A stretch of 64,000 nt of DNA from Lasioglossum baleicum (GCF_051020765.1 NW_027469587.1:1-64000), one strand, 5' to 3'; positions 1 through 13,391 are shown, numbered from the stretch's first letter. Made by a program: numbers and translations. Notes: generated from the letters alone by a model not told the origin.

Positions 1-149
1 CTTCTGAAACGAAGAATCGTCGAATCTGACATAAGCTCGAATAAATCGTGATCGTGCTTGCCGAATCGGAGTTTCCGTGCCAATTTTGCATACTTGCATG
101 GAAATGCACTGATATAGCACGCGAAACAGCGATTCCGTACAGAAATACA
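1..149 (+). repeat. Reference monomer (first full unit)
   Basis: This unit is close to the consensus. Its hand-counted composition is A 47, T 37, G 32, C 33 (43.6% G+C), with 13 CpGs. Landmarks within the unit: TCG triplets starting at 17, 20, 37, 46, 52 and 66; the direct repeat ATCGTGATCGTG at 45-56; the imperfect palindrome CCGAATCGG at 61-69; and a TTGCATACTTGCAT doublet at 86-99. TaqI sites (TCGA) lie at 20 and 37, and a GATC site at 50. By eye, the most conserved part across the array is the join from about position 120 through the end and on to about 33 of the next unit. Most subtype differences lie at 41-118. Confidence 0.95.
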
Positions 150-240
150 CTTCTGAAACGATGAATCGTCGAATCTTGACATAAGCTCGAATGAATTGTG
201 ATCGTGCTTGCCTGGTCGGAGTTTCTGTCCAATTTCGCAT

Positions 241-254
241 ATTTGCATGCAAAT
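241..254. other. 14-bp palindrome with two POU-octamer-like halves
   Basis: ATTTGCATGCAAAT is its own reverse complement and contains ATTTGCAT and ATGCAAAT, the octamer recognised by POU-family factors. The identical 14-mer lies at 983-996, 3,655-3,668, 6,930-6,943, 7,673-7,686, 24,952-24,965 and 59,955-59,968. Most S2, S4 and S5 monomers keep the inner 10-bp palindrome TTGCATGCAA. Binding in this genome is not shown. Confidence 0.75.
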
Positions 255-3200
255 GCACTGATCTAGCACGCGAAACAGCGATTCCGCACAGAAATACACT
301 TCTGAAACGAAGAATCGTCGAATCTGACATAACGTCGAATAAATCGTGATCGTGCTTGCCGTGTCGGAGTTTCTATTCCAATTTTGCATACTTGCATGGA
401 AATGCACTGATATAGCGCGCGAAACAGCGATTCCGCACAGAAATACACTTCTGAAACGAAGAATCGTCGAATCTGACATAAGCTCGAATAAATCGTGATC
501 GTGATTGCCGTCGGAGTTTCTATTCCAATTTGTCATACTTGCATGCATATGCACTGATCTAACACGCGAAACGGCGATTCCGCACAGAAATTCATTTGTG
601 AAACAAATAATCGACGAATCTGACATAAGCTCGAATAAATCGTGGTCGTGCTTGCCGAATCGGAGTTTCCGTACCAATTTCGCATATTTGCATACAAATG
701 CACTGATCTAGCACGCTAAAAAGCGATTCCGTACAGAAATTCATTTGTGAAACGAATAATCGTTGAATCTGACACAAGCTCGAATAAATCATGATCGTGC
801 TTGCCAAATCGGAGTTTTCGTGCCAATTTCGCATATTTGCATGCAGATGCACTGATCTAGCGCGCGAAACAGCGATTCCGCACAGAAATACACTTCTGAA
901 ACGATGAATCGTCGAATCTGACATAAGCTCGAATGAATTGTGATCGTGCTTGCCTGGTCGGAGTTTCTGTCCAATTTCGCATATTTGCATGCAAATGCAC
1001 TGATATAGCACGCGAAACAGCGATTCCGCACAGAAATACACTTCTGAAACGAAGAATCGTCGACTCTGACATAAGCTCGAATAAATCGTGATCGTGCTTG
1101 CCGAATCGGAGTTTCCGTGCCAATTTCGCATATCTGCATACAAATGCACTGATCTAGCACGCGAAACAGCGATTCCGCACAGAAATACACTTCTGAAACG
1201 AAGAATCGTCGAATCTGACATAAGCTCGAATGAATCGTGGTCGAGCTTGCCGAATCGGAGTTTCTGTGCCAATTTTGCATACTTGCATGGAAATGCACTG
1301 ATATAGCACGCGAAACAGCGATTCCGTACAGAAATACACTTCTGAAACGAAGAATCGTCGAATCTGACATAAGCTCGAATGAATCGTGGTCGTGCTTGCC
1401 GAATCGGAGTTCCGTGCCAATTTCGCATACTTGCATGCAAATGCACTGATATAGCACGCGAAACAGCGATTCCGCACAGAAATACACTTCTGAAACGAAG
1501 AATCGTCGAATCTGACATAAGCTCAAATAAATCGTGATCGTGATTGCCGGGTCGGAGTTTCGATTCCAATTTCTCATACTTGCATGCAAATGCACTGATC
1601 TAGCACGCGAAACAGCGATTCCGCACAGAAATACACTTCTCAAATGAAGAATCGTCGAATCTGACATAAGCTCGAATAAATCGTGATCGTGCTTGCCGAA
1701 TCGGAGTTTTCGTGCCAATTTCGCATATTTGCATACAAATGCACTGATCTAGCACGCTAAACAGCGATTCCGTACAGAAATTCATTTGTGAAACGAATAA
1801 TCGTTGAATCTGACACAAGCTCGAATAAATCATGATCGTGCTTGCCAAATCGGAGTTTTCGTGCAATTTCGCATATTTGCATGCAGATGCACTGATCTAG
1901 CGCGCGAAACAGCGATTCCGCACAGAAATACACTTCTGAAACGAAGAATCGTCGAAACTGACATAGGCTCGAAAAATTGTGATCGTGCTTGCGGGTCGGA
2001 GTTTCTATTCCAATTTCGCATACTTGCATGCAAATGCACTGATATAGCACGCGAACAGCGATTCCGCACAGAAATACACTTCTGAAACGAAGAATCGTCG
2101 AATCTGACATAAGCTCGAATAAATCGTGATCGTGCTTGCCGAATCGGAGTTTCCGTGCCAATTTCGCATATCTGCATACAAATGCACTGATCTAGCACGC
2201 GAAACAGCGATTCCGCACAGAAATACACTTCTGAAACGAAGAATCGTCGAATCTGACATAAGCTCGAATGAATCTTGGTCGAGCTTGCCGAATCGGAGTT
2301 TCTGTGCCATTTTGCATACTTGCATGGAAATGCACTGATATAGCACGCGAAACAGCGATTCCGTACAGAATACACTTCTGAAACGAAGAATCGTCGAATC
2401 TGACATAAGCTCGAATGAATCGTGGTCGTGCTTGCCGAATCGGAGTTTCCGTGCCAATTTCGCATACTTGCATGCAAATGCACTGATATAGCACGCTAAA
2501 CAGCGATTCCGCACAGAAATTCATTTGTGAAACGAAGAATCGTCGAATCTGACATAAGCTCGAATGAATCGTGGTCGTGCTTGCCGAATCGGAGTTTCTG
2601 TGCCAATTTTGCATACTTGCATGGAAATGCACTGATATAGCACGCGAAACAGCGATTCCGCACAGAAATACACTTCTGAAACGAAGAATCGTCGAATCTG
2701 ACATAAGCTCGAATAAATCGTGATCGTGATTGCCGGGTCGGAGTTTCGATTCCAATTTCTCATACTTGCATGCAAATGCACTGATCTAGCGCGCGAAACA
2801 GCGATTCCGCACAGAAATACACTTCTGAAACGAAGAATGTCGAAACAGACATAGGCTCGAATAAATTGTGATCGTGCTTGCCGGGTCGGATTTTCTATTC
2901 AATTTCGCATACTTGCATGCAAATGCACTGATATAGCACGCGAAACAGCGATTCCGTACAGAAATACACTTCTGAAACGAAGAATCGTCGAATCTGACAT
3001 AAGCTCGAATGAATCGTGGTCGTGCTTGCCGAATCGGAGTTTCCGTGCCAATTTCGCATATCTGCATACAAATACACATATCTAGCACGCGAAACAGCGA
3101 TTCCGCACAGAAATACACTTCTCAAACGAAGAATCGTCGAATCTGACATAAGCTCGAATAAATCGTGGTCGTGCATGCCGAATCGGAGTTTCCGTACCAA

Positions 3201-5169
3201 TTTCGCATATTTGCATACAAATGCACTGATCTAGCACGCTAAACAGCGATTCCGCACAGAAATACACTTCTGAAACGAAGAATCGTCGAAACTGACATAG
3301 GCTCGAATAAATTGTGATCGTGCTTGCCGGGTCGGAGTTTCTATTCCAATTTCGCATACTTGCATGGAAATGCACTGATATAGCACGCGAAACAGCGATT
3401 CCGCACAGAAATACACTTCTGAAATGAAGAATCGTCGAATCTGACATAAGCTCGAATAAATCGTGATCGTGCTTGCCGAATCGGAGTTTGCGTGCCAATT
3501 TTGCATACTTGCATGGAAATGCACTGATATAGCACGCGAAACAGCGATTCCGCACAGAAATACACTTCTGAAACGATGAATCGTCGAATCTGACATAAGC
3601 TCGAATGAATTGTGATCGTGCTTGCCTGGTCGTAGTTTCTGTCCAATTTCGCATATTTGCATGCAAATGCACTGATCTAGCACGCGAAACAGCGATTCCG
3701 CACAGAAATACACTTCTGAAACGAAGAATCGTCGAATCTGACATAACGTCGAATAAATCGTGATCGTGCTTGCCGTGTCGGAGTTTCTATTCCAATTTGG
3801 CATACTTGCCTGCAAATGCACTGATCTAGCGCGCGAAACAGCGATTCCGCACAGAAATACACTTCTGAAACGAAGAATCGTCGAATCTGACATAAGCTCG
3901 AATAAATCGTGATCGTGATTGCCGGTCGGAGTTTCTATTCCAATTTGTCATACTTGCATGCAAATGCACTGATCTAACACGGAAAACGGCGATTCCGCAC
4001 AGAAATTCATTTGTGAAACAAATAATCGACGAATCTGACATAAGCTCGAATAAATCGTGGTCGTGCTTGCCGAATCGGAGTTTCCGTACCAATTTCGCAT
4101 ATTTGCATACAAATGCACTGATCTAGCACGCTAAACAGCGATTCCGTACAGAAATTCATTTGTGAAACGAATAATCGTTGAATCTGACACAAGCTCGAAT
4201 AAATCATGATCGTGCTTGCCAAATCGGAGTTTTCGTGCCAATTTCGCATATTTGCATGCAGATGCACTGATCTAGCGCGCGAAACAGCGATTCCGCACAG
4301 AAATACACTTCTGAAACGAAGAATCGTCGAAACTGACATAGGCTCAAATAAATTGTGATCGTGCTTGCCGGGTCGGAGTTTCTATTCCAATTTCGCATAC
4401 TTGCATGCAAATGCACTGATATAGCACGCGAAACAGCGATTCCGCACAGAAATACACTTCTGAAACGAAGAATCGTCGAATCTGACATAAGCTCGAATAA
4501 ATCGTGATCGTGCTTGCCGAATCGGAGTTTCCGTGCCAATTTCGCATATCTGCATACAAATGCACTGATCTAGCACGCGAAACAGCGATTCCGCACAGAA
4601 ATACACTTCTGAAACGAAGAATCGTCGAATCTGACATAAGCTCGAATGAATCGTGGTCGAGCTTGCCGAATCGGAGTTTCTGTGCCAATTTTGCATACTT
4701 GCATGGAAATGCACTGATATAGCACGCGAAACAGCGATTCCGTACAGAAATACACTTCTGAAACGAAGAATCGTCGAATCTGACAAAAGCTCGAATGAAT
4801 CGTGGTCGTGCTTGCCGAATCGGAGTTTCCGTGCCAATTTCGCATACTTGCATGCAAATGCACTGATATAGCACGCGAAACAGCGATTCCGCACAGAAAT
4901 ACACTTCTGAAACGAAGAATCGTCGAATCTGACATAAGCTCGAATGAATCGTGGTCGAGCTTGCCGAATCGGAGTTTCTGTGCCAATTTTGCATACTTGC
5001 ATGGAAATGCACTGATATAGCACGCGAAACAGCGATTCCGTACAGAAATACACTTCTGAAACGAAGAATCGTCGAATCTGACATAAGCTCGAATGAATCG
5101 TGGTCGTTCTTGCCGAATCGGAATTTCCGTGCCAATTTCGCATACTTGCATGCAAATTCACTGATATAG

Positions 5170-8100
5170 CACGCGAAACAGCGATTCCGCACAGAAATAC
5201 ACTTCTGAAACGAAGAATCGTCGAATCTGACATAAGCTCAAATAAATCGTGATCGTGATTGCCGGGTCGGAGTTTCGATTCCAATTTCTCATACTTGCAT
5301 GCAAATGCACTGATCTAGCACGCGAAACAGCGATTCCGCACAGAAATACACTTCTCAAATGAAGAATCGTCGAATCTGACATAAGCTCGAATAAATCGTG
5401 ATCGTGCTTGCCGAATCGGAGTTTTCGTGCCAATTTCGCATATTTGCATACAAATGCACTGATCTAGCACGCTAAACAGCGATTCCGCACAGAAATACGC
5501 TTCTCAAACGAAGAATCGTCGAATCTGACATAAGCTCGAATAAATCGTGGTCGTGCATGCCGAATCGGAGTTTCCGTACCAATTTCGCATATTTGCATAC
5601 AAATGCACTGATCTAGCACGCTAAACAGCGATTCCGTACAGAAATTCATTTGTGAAACGAATAATCGTTGAATCTGACATAAGCTCGAATAAATCGTGGT
5701 CGTGCTTGCCGAATCGGAGTTTCTGTGCCAATTTTGCATACTTGCATGGAAATGCACTGATATAGCACGCGAAACAGCGATTCCGCACAGAAATACACTT
5801 CTGAAACGAAGAATCGTCGAATCTGACATAAGCTCGAATAAATCGTGATCGTGATTGCCGGGTCGGAGTTTCGATTCCAATTTCTCATACTTGCATGCAA
5901 ATGCACTCATCTAGCGCGCGAAACAGCGATTCCGCACAGAAATACACTTCTGAAACGAAGAATGTCGAAACAGACATAGGCTCGAATAAATTGTGATCGT
6001 GCTTGCCGGGTCGGATTTTCTATTCCAATTTCGCATACTTGCATGCAAATGCACTGATATAGCACGCGAAACAGCGATTCCGTACAGAAATACACTTCTG
6101 AAACGAAGAATCGTCGAATCTGACATAAGCTCGAATGAATCGTGGTCGTGCTTGCCGAATCGGAGTTTCCGTGCCAATTTCGCATATCTGCATACAAATA
6201 CACATATCTAGCACGCGAAACAGCGATTCCGCACAGAAATACACTTCTCAAACGAAGAATCGTCGAATCTGACATAAGCTCGAATAAATCGTGGTCGTGC
6301 ATGCCGAATCGGAGTTTCCGTACCAATTTCGCATATTTGCATACAAATGCACTGATCTAGCACGCTAAACAGCGATTCCGTACAGAAATTCATTTGTGAA
6401 ACGAATAATCGTTGAATCTGACGCAAGCTCGAATAAATCATGATCGTGCTTGCCAAATCGGAGTTTTCGTGCCAATTTCGCATATTTGCATGCAGATGCA
6501 CTGATCTAGCGCGCGAAACAGCGATTCCGCACAGAAATACACTTCTGAAACGAAGAATCGTCGAAACTGACATAGGCTCGAATAAATTGTGATCGTGCTT
6601 GCTGGGTCGGAGTTTCTATTCCAATTTCGCATACTTGCATGCAAATGCACTGATATAGCACGCGAAACAGCGATTCCGCACAGAAATACACTTCTGAAAC
6701 GAAGAATCGTCGAATCTGACATAAGCTCGAATAAATCGTGATCGTGCTTGCCGAATCGGAGTTTCCGTGCCAATTTTGCATACTTGCATGGAAATGCACT
6801 GATATAGCACGCGAAACAGCGATTCCGTACAGAAATACACTTCTGAAACGATGAATCGTCGAATCTGACATAAGCTCGAATGAATTGTGATCGTGCTTGC
6901 CTGGTCGGAGTTTCTGTCCAATTTCGCATATTTGCATGCAAATGCACTGATCTAGCACGCGAAACAGCGATTCCGCACAGAAATACACTTCTGAAACGAA
7001 GAATCGTCGAATCTGACATAACGTCGAATAAATCGTGATCGTGCTTGCCGTGTCGGAGTTTCTATTCCAATTTTGCATACTTGCATGGAAATGCACTGAT
7101 ATAGCGCGCGAAACAGCGATTCCGCACAGAAATACACTTCTGAAACGAAGAATCGTCGAATCTGACATAAGCTCGAATAAATCGTGATCCTGATTGCCGG
7201 TCGGAATTTCTATTCCAATTTGTCATACTTGCATGCATATGCACTGATCTAACACGCGAAACGGCGATTCCGCACAGAAATTCATTTGTGAAACAAATAA
7301 TCGACGAATCTGACATAAGCTCGAATAAATCGTGGTCGTGCTTGCCGAATCGGAGTTTCCGTACCAATTTCGCATATTTGCATACAAATGCACTGATCTA
7401 GCACGCTAAAAAGCGATTCCGTACAGAAATTCATTTGTGAAACGAATAATCGTTGAATCTGACACAAGCTCGAATAAATCATGATCGTGCTTGCCAAATC
7501 GGAGTTTTCGTGCCAATTTCGCATATTTGCATGCAGTTGCACTGATCTAGCGCGCGAAACAGCGATTCCGCACAGAAATACACTTCTGAAACGATGAATC
7601 GTCGAATCTGACATAAGCTCGAATGAATTGTGATCGTGCTTGCCTGGTCGGAGTTTCTGTCCAATTTCGCATATTTGCATGCAAATGCACTGATATAGCA
7701 CGCGAAACAGCGATTCCGCACAGAAATACGCTTCTCAAACGAAGAATCGTCGACTCTGACATAAGCTCGAATAAATCGTGATCGTGCATGCCGAATCGGA
7801 GTTTCCGTGCCAATTTCGCATATTTGCATACAAATGCACTGATCTAGCACGCTAAACAGCGATTCCGTACAGAAATTCATTTGTGAAACGAATAATCGTT
7901 GAATCTGACATAAGCTCGAATAAATCGTGGTCGTGCTTGCCGAATCGGAGTTTCTGTGCCAATTTTGCATACTTGCATGGAAATGCACTGATATAGCACG
8001 CGAAACAGCGATTCCGCACAGAAATACACTTCTGAAACGAAGAATCGTCGAATCTGACATAAGCTCAAATAAATCGTGATCGTGATTGCCGGGTCGGAGT

Positions 8101-9601
8101 TTCGATTCCAATTTCTCATACTTGCATGCAAATGCACTGATCTAGCACGCGAAACAGCGATTCCGCACAGAAATACACTTCTCAAATGAAGAATCGTCGA
8201 ATCTGACATAAGCTCGAATAAATCGTGATCGTGCTTGCCGAATCGGAGTTTTCGTGCCAATTTCGCATATTTGCATACAAATGCACTGATCTAGCACGCT
8301 AAACAGCGATTCCGCACAGAAATACGCTTCTCAAACGAAGAATCGTCGAATCTGACATAAGCTCGAATAAATCGTGGTCGTGCATGCCGAATCGGAGTTT
8401 CCGTACCAATTTCGCATATTTGCATACAAATGCACTGATCTAGCACGCTAAACAGCGATTCCGTACAGAAATTCATTTGTGAAACGAATAATCGTTGAAT
8501 CTGACATAAGCTCGAATAAATCGTGGTCGTGCTTGCCGAATCGGAGTTTCTGTGCCAATTTTGCATACTTGCATGGAAATGCACTGATATAGCACGCGAA
8601 ACAGCGATTCCGCACAGAAATACACTTCTGAAACGAAGAATCGTCGAATCTGACATAAGCTCGAATAAATCGTGATCGTGATTGCCGGGTCGGAGTTTCG
8701 ATTCCAATTTCTCATACTTGCATGCAAATGCACTCATCTAGCGCGCGAAACAGCGATTCCGCACAGAAATACACTTCTGAAACGAAGAATGTCGAAACAG
8801 ACATAGGCTCGAATAAATTGTGATCGTGCTTGCCGGGTCGGATTTTCTATTCCAATTTCGCATACTTGCATGCAAATGCACTGATATAGCACGCGAAACA
8901 GCGATTCCGTACAGAAATACACTTCTGAAACGAAGAATCGTCGAATCTGACATAAGCTCGAATGAATCGTGGTCGTGCTTGCCGAATCGGAGTTTCCGTG
9001 CCAATTTCGCATATCTGCATACAAATACACATATCTAGCACGCGAAACAGCGATTCCGCACAGAAATACACTTCTCAAACGAAGAATCGTCGAATCTGAC
9101 ATAAGCTCGAATAAATCGTGGTCGTGCATGCCGAATCGGAGTTTCCGTACCAATTTCGCATATTTGCATACAAATGCACTGATCTAGCACGCTAAACAGC
9201 GATTCCGTACAGAAATTCATTTGTGAAACGAATAATCGTTGAATCTGACGCAAGCTCGAATAAATCATGATCGTGCTTGCCAAATCGGAGTTTTCGTGCC
9301 AATTTCGCATATTTGCATGCAGATGCACTGATCTAGCGCGCGAAACAGCGATTCCGCACAGAAATACACTTCTGAAACGAAGAATCGTCGAAACTGACAT
9401 AGGCTCGAATAAATTGTGATCGTGCTTGCCGGGTCGGAGTTTCTATTCCAATTTCGCATACTTGCATGCAAATGCACTGATATAGCACGCGAAACAGCGA
9501 TTCCGCACAGTAATACACTTCTGAAACGAAGAATCGTCGAATCTGACATAAGCTCGAATAAATCGTGATCGTGCTTGCCGAATCGGAGTTTCCGTGCCAA
9601 T
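5170..9601 (+). repeat. HOR block copied at 2,827-bp offset
   Basis: Bases 5,170-6,774 match 7,997-9,601 at a constant offset of 2,827 bp (19 monomers minus 4 bases). The first mismatches I noted after the start are GCTTGCTGGG at about 6,600 against GCTTGCCGGG at 9,427, and CAGTAATAC at about 9,510. The copies part where TTTTGCATACTTGC (first) and TTTCGCATATCTGC (second) differ. The intervening 6,690-7,720 resembles the first kilobase of the window at an offset of about 6,690. Confidence 0.82.
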
Positions 9602-10301
9602 TTCGCATATCTGCATACAAATGCACTGATCTAGCACGCGAAACAGCGATTCCGCACAGAAATACACTTCTGAAACGAAGAATCGTCGAATCTGACATAA
9701 GCTCGAATTAATCGTGGTCGTGCTTGCCGAATCGGAGTTTCTGTGCCAATTTTGCATACTTGCATGGAAATGCACTGATATAGCACGCGAAACAGCGATT
9801 CCGCACAGAAATACACTTCTGAAACGAAGAATCGTCGAATCTGACATAAGCTCGAATAAATCGTGATCGTGATTGCCGGGTCGGAGATTCGATTCCAATT
9901 TCTCATACTTGCATGCAAATGCACTGATCTAGCGCGCGAAACAGCGATTCCGCACAGAAATACACTTCTGAAACGAAGAATGTCGAAACAGACATGGGCT
10001 CGAATAAATTGTGATCGTGCTTGCCGGGTCGGATTTTCTATTCCAATTTCGCATACTTGCATGCAAATGCACTGATATAGCACGCGAAACAGCGATTCCG
10101 TACAGAAATACACTTCTGAAACGAAGAATCGTCGAATCTGACATAAGCTCGAATGAATCGTGGTCGTGCTTGCCGAATCGGAGTTTCCGTGCCAATTTCG
10201 CATATCTGCATACAAATACACATATCTAGCTCGCGAAACAGCGATTCCGCACAGAAATACACTTCTCAAACGAAGAATCGTCGAATCTGACATAAGCTCG
10301 A
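8494..10301 (+). repeat. 1,191-bp (8-monomer) offset duplication
   Basis: About 8,494-9,110 recurs at 9,685-10,301. The offset of 1,191 equals eight monomers minus one base, the missing base being that of S12. The unit contains S13, S12 and an S8-like monomer. The second copy has private changes, such as GACATGGGC near 9,993 and ATCTAGCTCGCG near 10,225. The remaining bases to about 10,900 are ordinary S13, S10-like and S11 monomers. Confidence 0.8.
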
Positions 10302-11304
10302 ATGAATCGTGGTCGTGCTTGCCGAATCGGAGTTTCCGTGCCAATTTTGCATACTTGCATGGAAATGCACTGATATAGCACGCGAAACAGCGATTCCGCA
10401 CAGAAATACACTTCTGAAACGAAGAATCGTCGAATCTGACATAAGCACGAATAAATCGTGATCGTGATTGCCGGGTCGGAGTTTCGATTCCAATTTCTCA
10501 TACTTGCATGCAAATGCACTGATCTAGCGCGCGAAACAGCGATTCCGCACAGAAATACACTTCTGAAACGAAGAATCGTCGAATCTGACATAAGCTCGAA
10601 TAAATCGTGGTCGTGCATGCCGAATCGGAGTTTCCGTACCAATTTCGCATATTTGCATACAAATGCACTGATCTAGCACGCTAAACAGCGATTCCGTACA
10701 GAAATTCATTTGTGAAACGAATAATCGTTGAATCTGACACAAGCTCGAATAAATCATGATCGTGCTTGCCAAATCGGAGTTTTCGTGCCAATTTCGCATA
10801 TTTGCATGCAGATGCACTGATCTAGCGCGCGAAACAGCGATTCCGCACAGAAATACACTTCTGAAACGAAGAATCGTCGAAACTGACATAGGCTCGAATA
10901 AATTGTGATCGTGCTTGCCGGGTCAGAGTTTCTATTCCAATTTCGCATACTTGCATGCAAATGCACTGATATAGCACGCGAAACAGCGATTCCGCACAGA
11001 GATACACTTCTGAAACGAAGAATCGTCGAATCTGACATAAGCTCGAATAAATCGTGATCGTGCTTGCCGAATCGGAGTTTCCGTGCCAATTTTGCATACT
11101 TGCATGGAAATGCACTGATATAGCACGCGAAACAGCGATTCCGCACAGAAATACACTTCTGAAACGATGAATCGTCGAATCTGACATAGGCTCGAATAAA
11201 TTGTGATCGTGCTTGCCGGGTCGGATTTTCTATTCCAATTTCGCATACTTGCATGCAAATGCACTGATCTAGCGCGCGATACAGCGATTCCGCACAGAAA
11301 TACA

Positions 11305-11454
11305 CTTCTGAAACGAAGAATCGTCGAATCTGCCATAAGCTCGAATGAATCGTGGTCGATGCTTGCCGAATCGGAGTTTCCGTGCCAATTTTGCATACTT
11401 GCATGGAAATGCACTGATATAGCACGCGAAACAGCGATTCCGCACAGAAATACA
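11305..11454 (+). repeat. Monomer subtype S15, 150 bp (reference copy)
   Basis: It carries AATCTGCCATAAG and GTCGATGCTTGCC, with one inserted A compared with GTCGTGCTTGCC, giving 150 bp. Nine copies were located by the GTCGATGC start: 11,355; 14,782; 24,017; 27,599; 33,850; 36,977; 53,210; 56,191 and 60,659. The last five share an extra change, TAAGTTCG for TAAGCTCG. Confidence 0.9.
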
Positions 11455-11901
11455 CTTCTGAAACGAAGAATCGTCGAATCTGACATAAGCTCGAATAAAT
11501 CGTGATCGTGATTGCCGGGTCGGAGTTTCGATTCCAATTTCGCATACTTGCATGCAAATGCATTGATATAGCACGCGAAACTGCGATTCCGTACAGAAAT
11601 ACACTTCTGAAACGAAGAATCGTCGAATCTGACATAAGCTCGAATGAATCGTTGTCGTGCTTGCCGAATCGGAGTTTCCGTGCCAATTTCGCATATCTGC
11701 ATACAAATACACATATCTAGCACGCGAAACAGCGATTCCGCACAGAAATACACTTCTGAAACGAAGAATCGTCCAATCTGACATAGGCTCGAATAAATTG
11801 TGATCGTGCTTGCCGTGTCGGAGTTTCTATTCCAATTTGGCATACTTGCCTGCAAATGCACTGATCTAGCGCGCGAAACAGCGATTCCGGACAGAAATAC
11901 A

Positions 11902-13391
11902 CTTCTGAAACGAAGAATCTTCGAATCTGACATAAGCTCGAATAAATCGTGATCGTGCTTGCCGGGTCGGAGTTTCTATTCCAATTTCGCATACTTGCAT
12001 GCAAATGCACTGATATAGCACGCGAAACAGCGATTCCGCACAGAAATACACTTCTGAAACGAAGAATCGTCGAATCTGACATAAGCTCGAATAAATCGTG
12101 ATCGTGCTTGCCGAATCGGAGTTTCCGTGCCAATTTTGCATACTTGCATGGAAATGCACTGATATAGCACGCGAAACAGCGATTCCGCACAGAAATACAC
12201 TTCTGAAACGATGAATCGTCGAATCTGACATAGGCTCGAATAAATTGTGATCGTGCTTGCCGGGTCGGATTTTCTATTCCAATTTCGCATACTTGCATGC
12301 AAATGCACTGATCTAGCGCGCGAAACAGCGATTCCGCACAGGAATACACTTCTGAAACGAAGAATCGTCGAAACTGACATAGGCTCGAATAAATTGTGAT
12401 CGTGCTTGCCGGGTCGGAGTTTCTATTCCAATTTCGCATACTTGCATGCAAATGCACTGATATAGCACGCGAAACAGCGATTCCGCACAGAAATACACTT
12501 CTGAAACGAAGAATCGTCGAATCTGACATAAGCTCGAATGAATCGTGGTCGTGCTTGCCGAATCGGAGTTTCTGTGCCAATTTTGCATACTTGCATGGAA
12601 ATGCACTGATATAGCACGCGAAACAGCGATTCCGCACAGAAATACGCTTCTGAAACGAAGAATCGTCGAATCTGACATAAGCTCGAATAAATCGTGATCG
12701 TGCTTGCCGGGTCGGAGTTTCTATTCCAATTTCGCATACTTGCATGCAAATGCACTGATATAGCACGCGAAACAGCGATTCCGCACAGAAATACACTTCT
12801 GAAACGAAGAATCGTCGAATCTGACATAAGCTCGAATAAATCGTGATCGTGCTTGCCGAATCGGAGTTTCCGTGCCAATTTTGCATACTTGCATGGAAAT
12901 GCACTGATATAGCACGCGAAACAGCGATTCCGCACAGAAATACATTTCTGAAACGATGAATCGTCGAATCTGACATAGGCTCGAATAAATTGTGATCGTG
13001 CTTGCCGGGTCGGATTTTCTATTCCAATTTCGCATACTTGCATGCAAATGCACTGATCTAGCGCGCGAAACAGCGATTCCGCACAGAAATACACTTCTGA
13101 AACGAAGAATCGTCGAAACTGACATAGGCTCGAATAAATTGTGATCGTGCTTGCCGGGTCGGAGTTTCTATTCCAATTTCGCATACTTGCATGCAAATGC
13201 ACTGATATAGCACGCGAAACAGCGATTCCGCACAGAAATACACTTCTGAAACGAAGAATCGTCGAATCTGACATAAGCTCGAATGAATCGTGGTCGTGCT
13301 TGCCGAATCGGAGTTTCTGTGCCAATTTTGCATACTTGCATGGAAATGCACTGATATAGCACGCGAAACAGCGATTCCGCACAGAAATACA
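11902..13391 (+). repeat. Five-monomer HOR (745 bp), two tandem copies
   Basis: S2-S3-S4-S5-S6 occupies 11,902-12,646 and again 12,647-13,391. The first copy ends in the AAATACG tag. The same doublet recurs at 15,329-16,818 and, with one base lost, at 28,142-29,630. It is a second level of repetition inside the larger HORs. Confidence 0.85.

Larger units (their letters stand above)
1..5169 (+). repeat. Irregular left part of the array
   Basis: It holds only satellite monomers. A loose 3.3-3.4 kb period is visible: the 186-bp segment at 263-448 has relatives at 3,677-3,862 and 6,952-7,137, and the S10-S11 pair recurs at about 600, 4,015 and 7,290. A small dimer repeat (298 bp offset, 4,653 to 4,951) lies inside. 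Eight or more 1-bp deletions fall in 1,400-2,900. Many monomers are unlike those in the central blocks, including units starting CTTCTCAAATGAAG (near 1,637 and 5,350). Confidence 0.85.

Noticed and set aside
4504..5169. Recurrent plus-strand open frames of about 72 codons
   Set aside because: They recur once per monomer wherever ATG in GTGATCGTG or GTGGTCGTG variants happens to be in frame. They are a by-product of the repeat.
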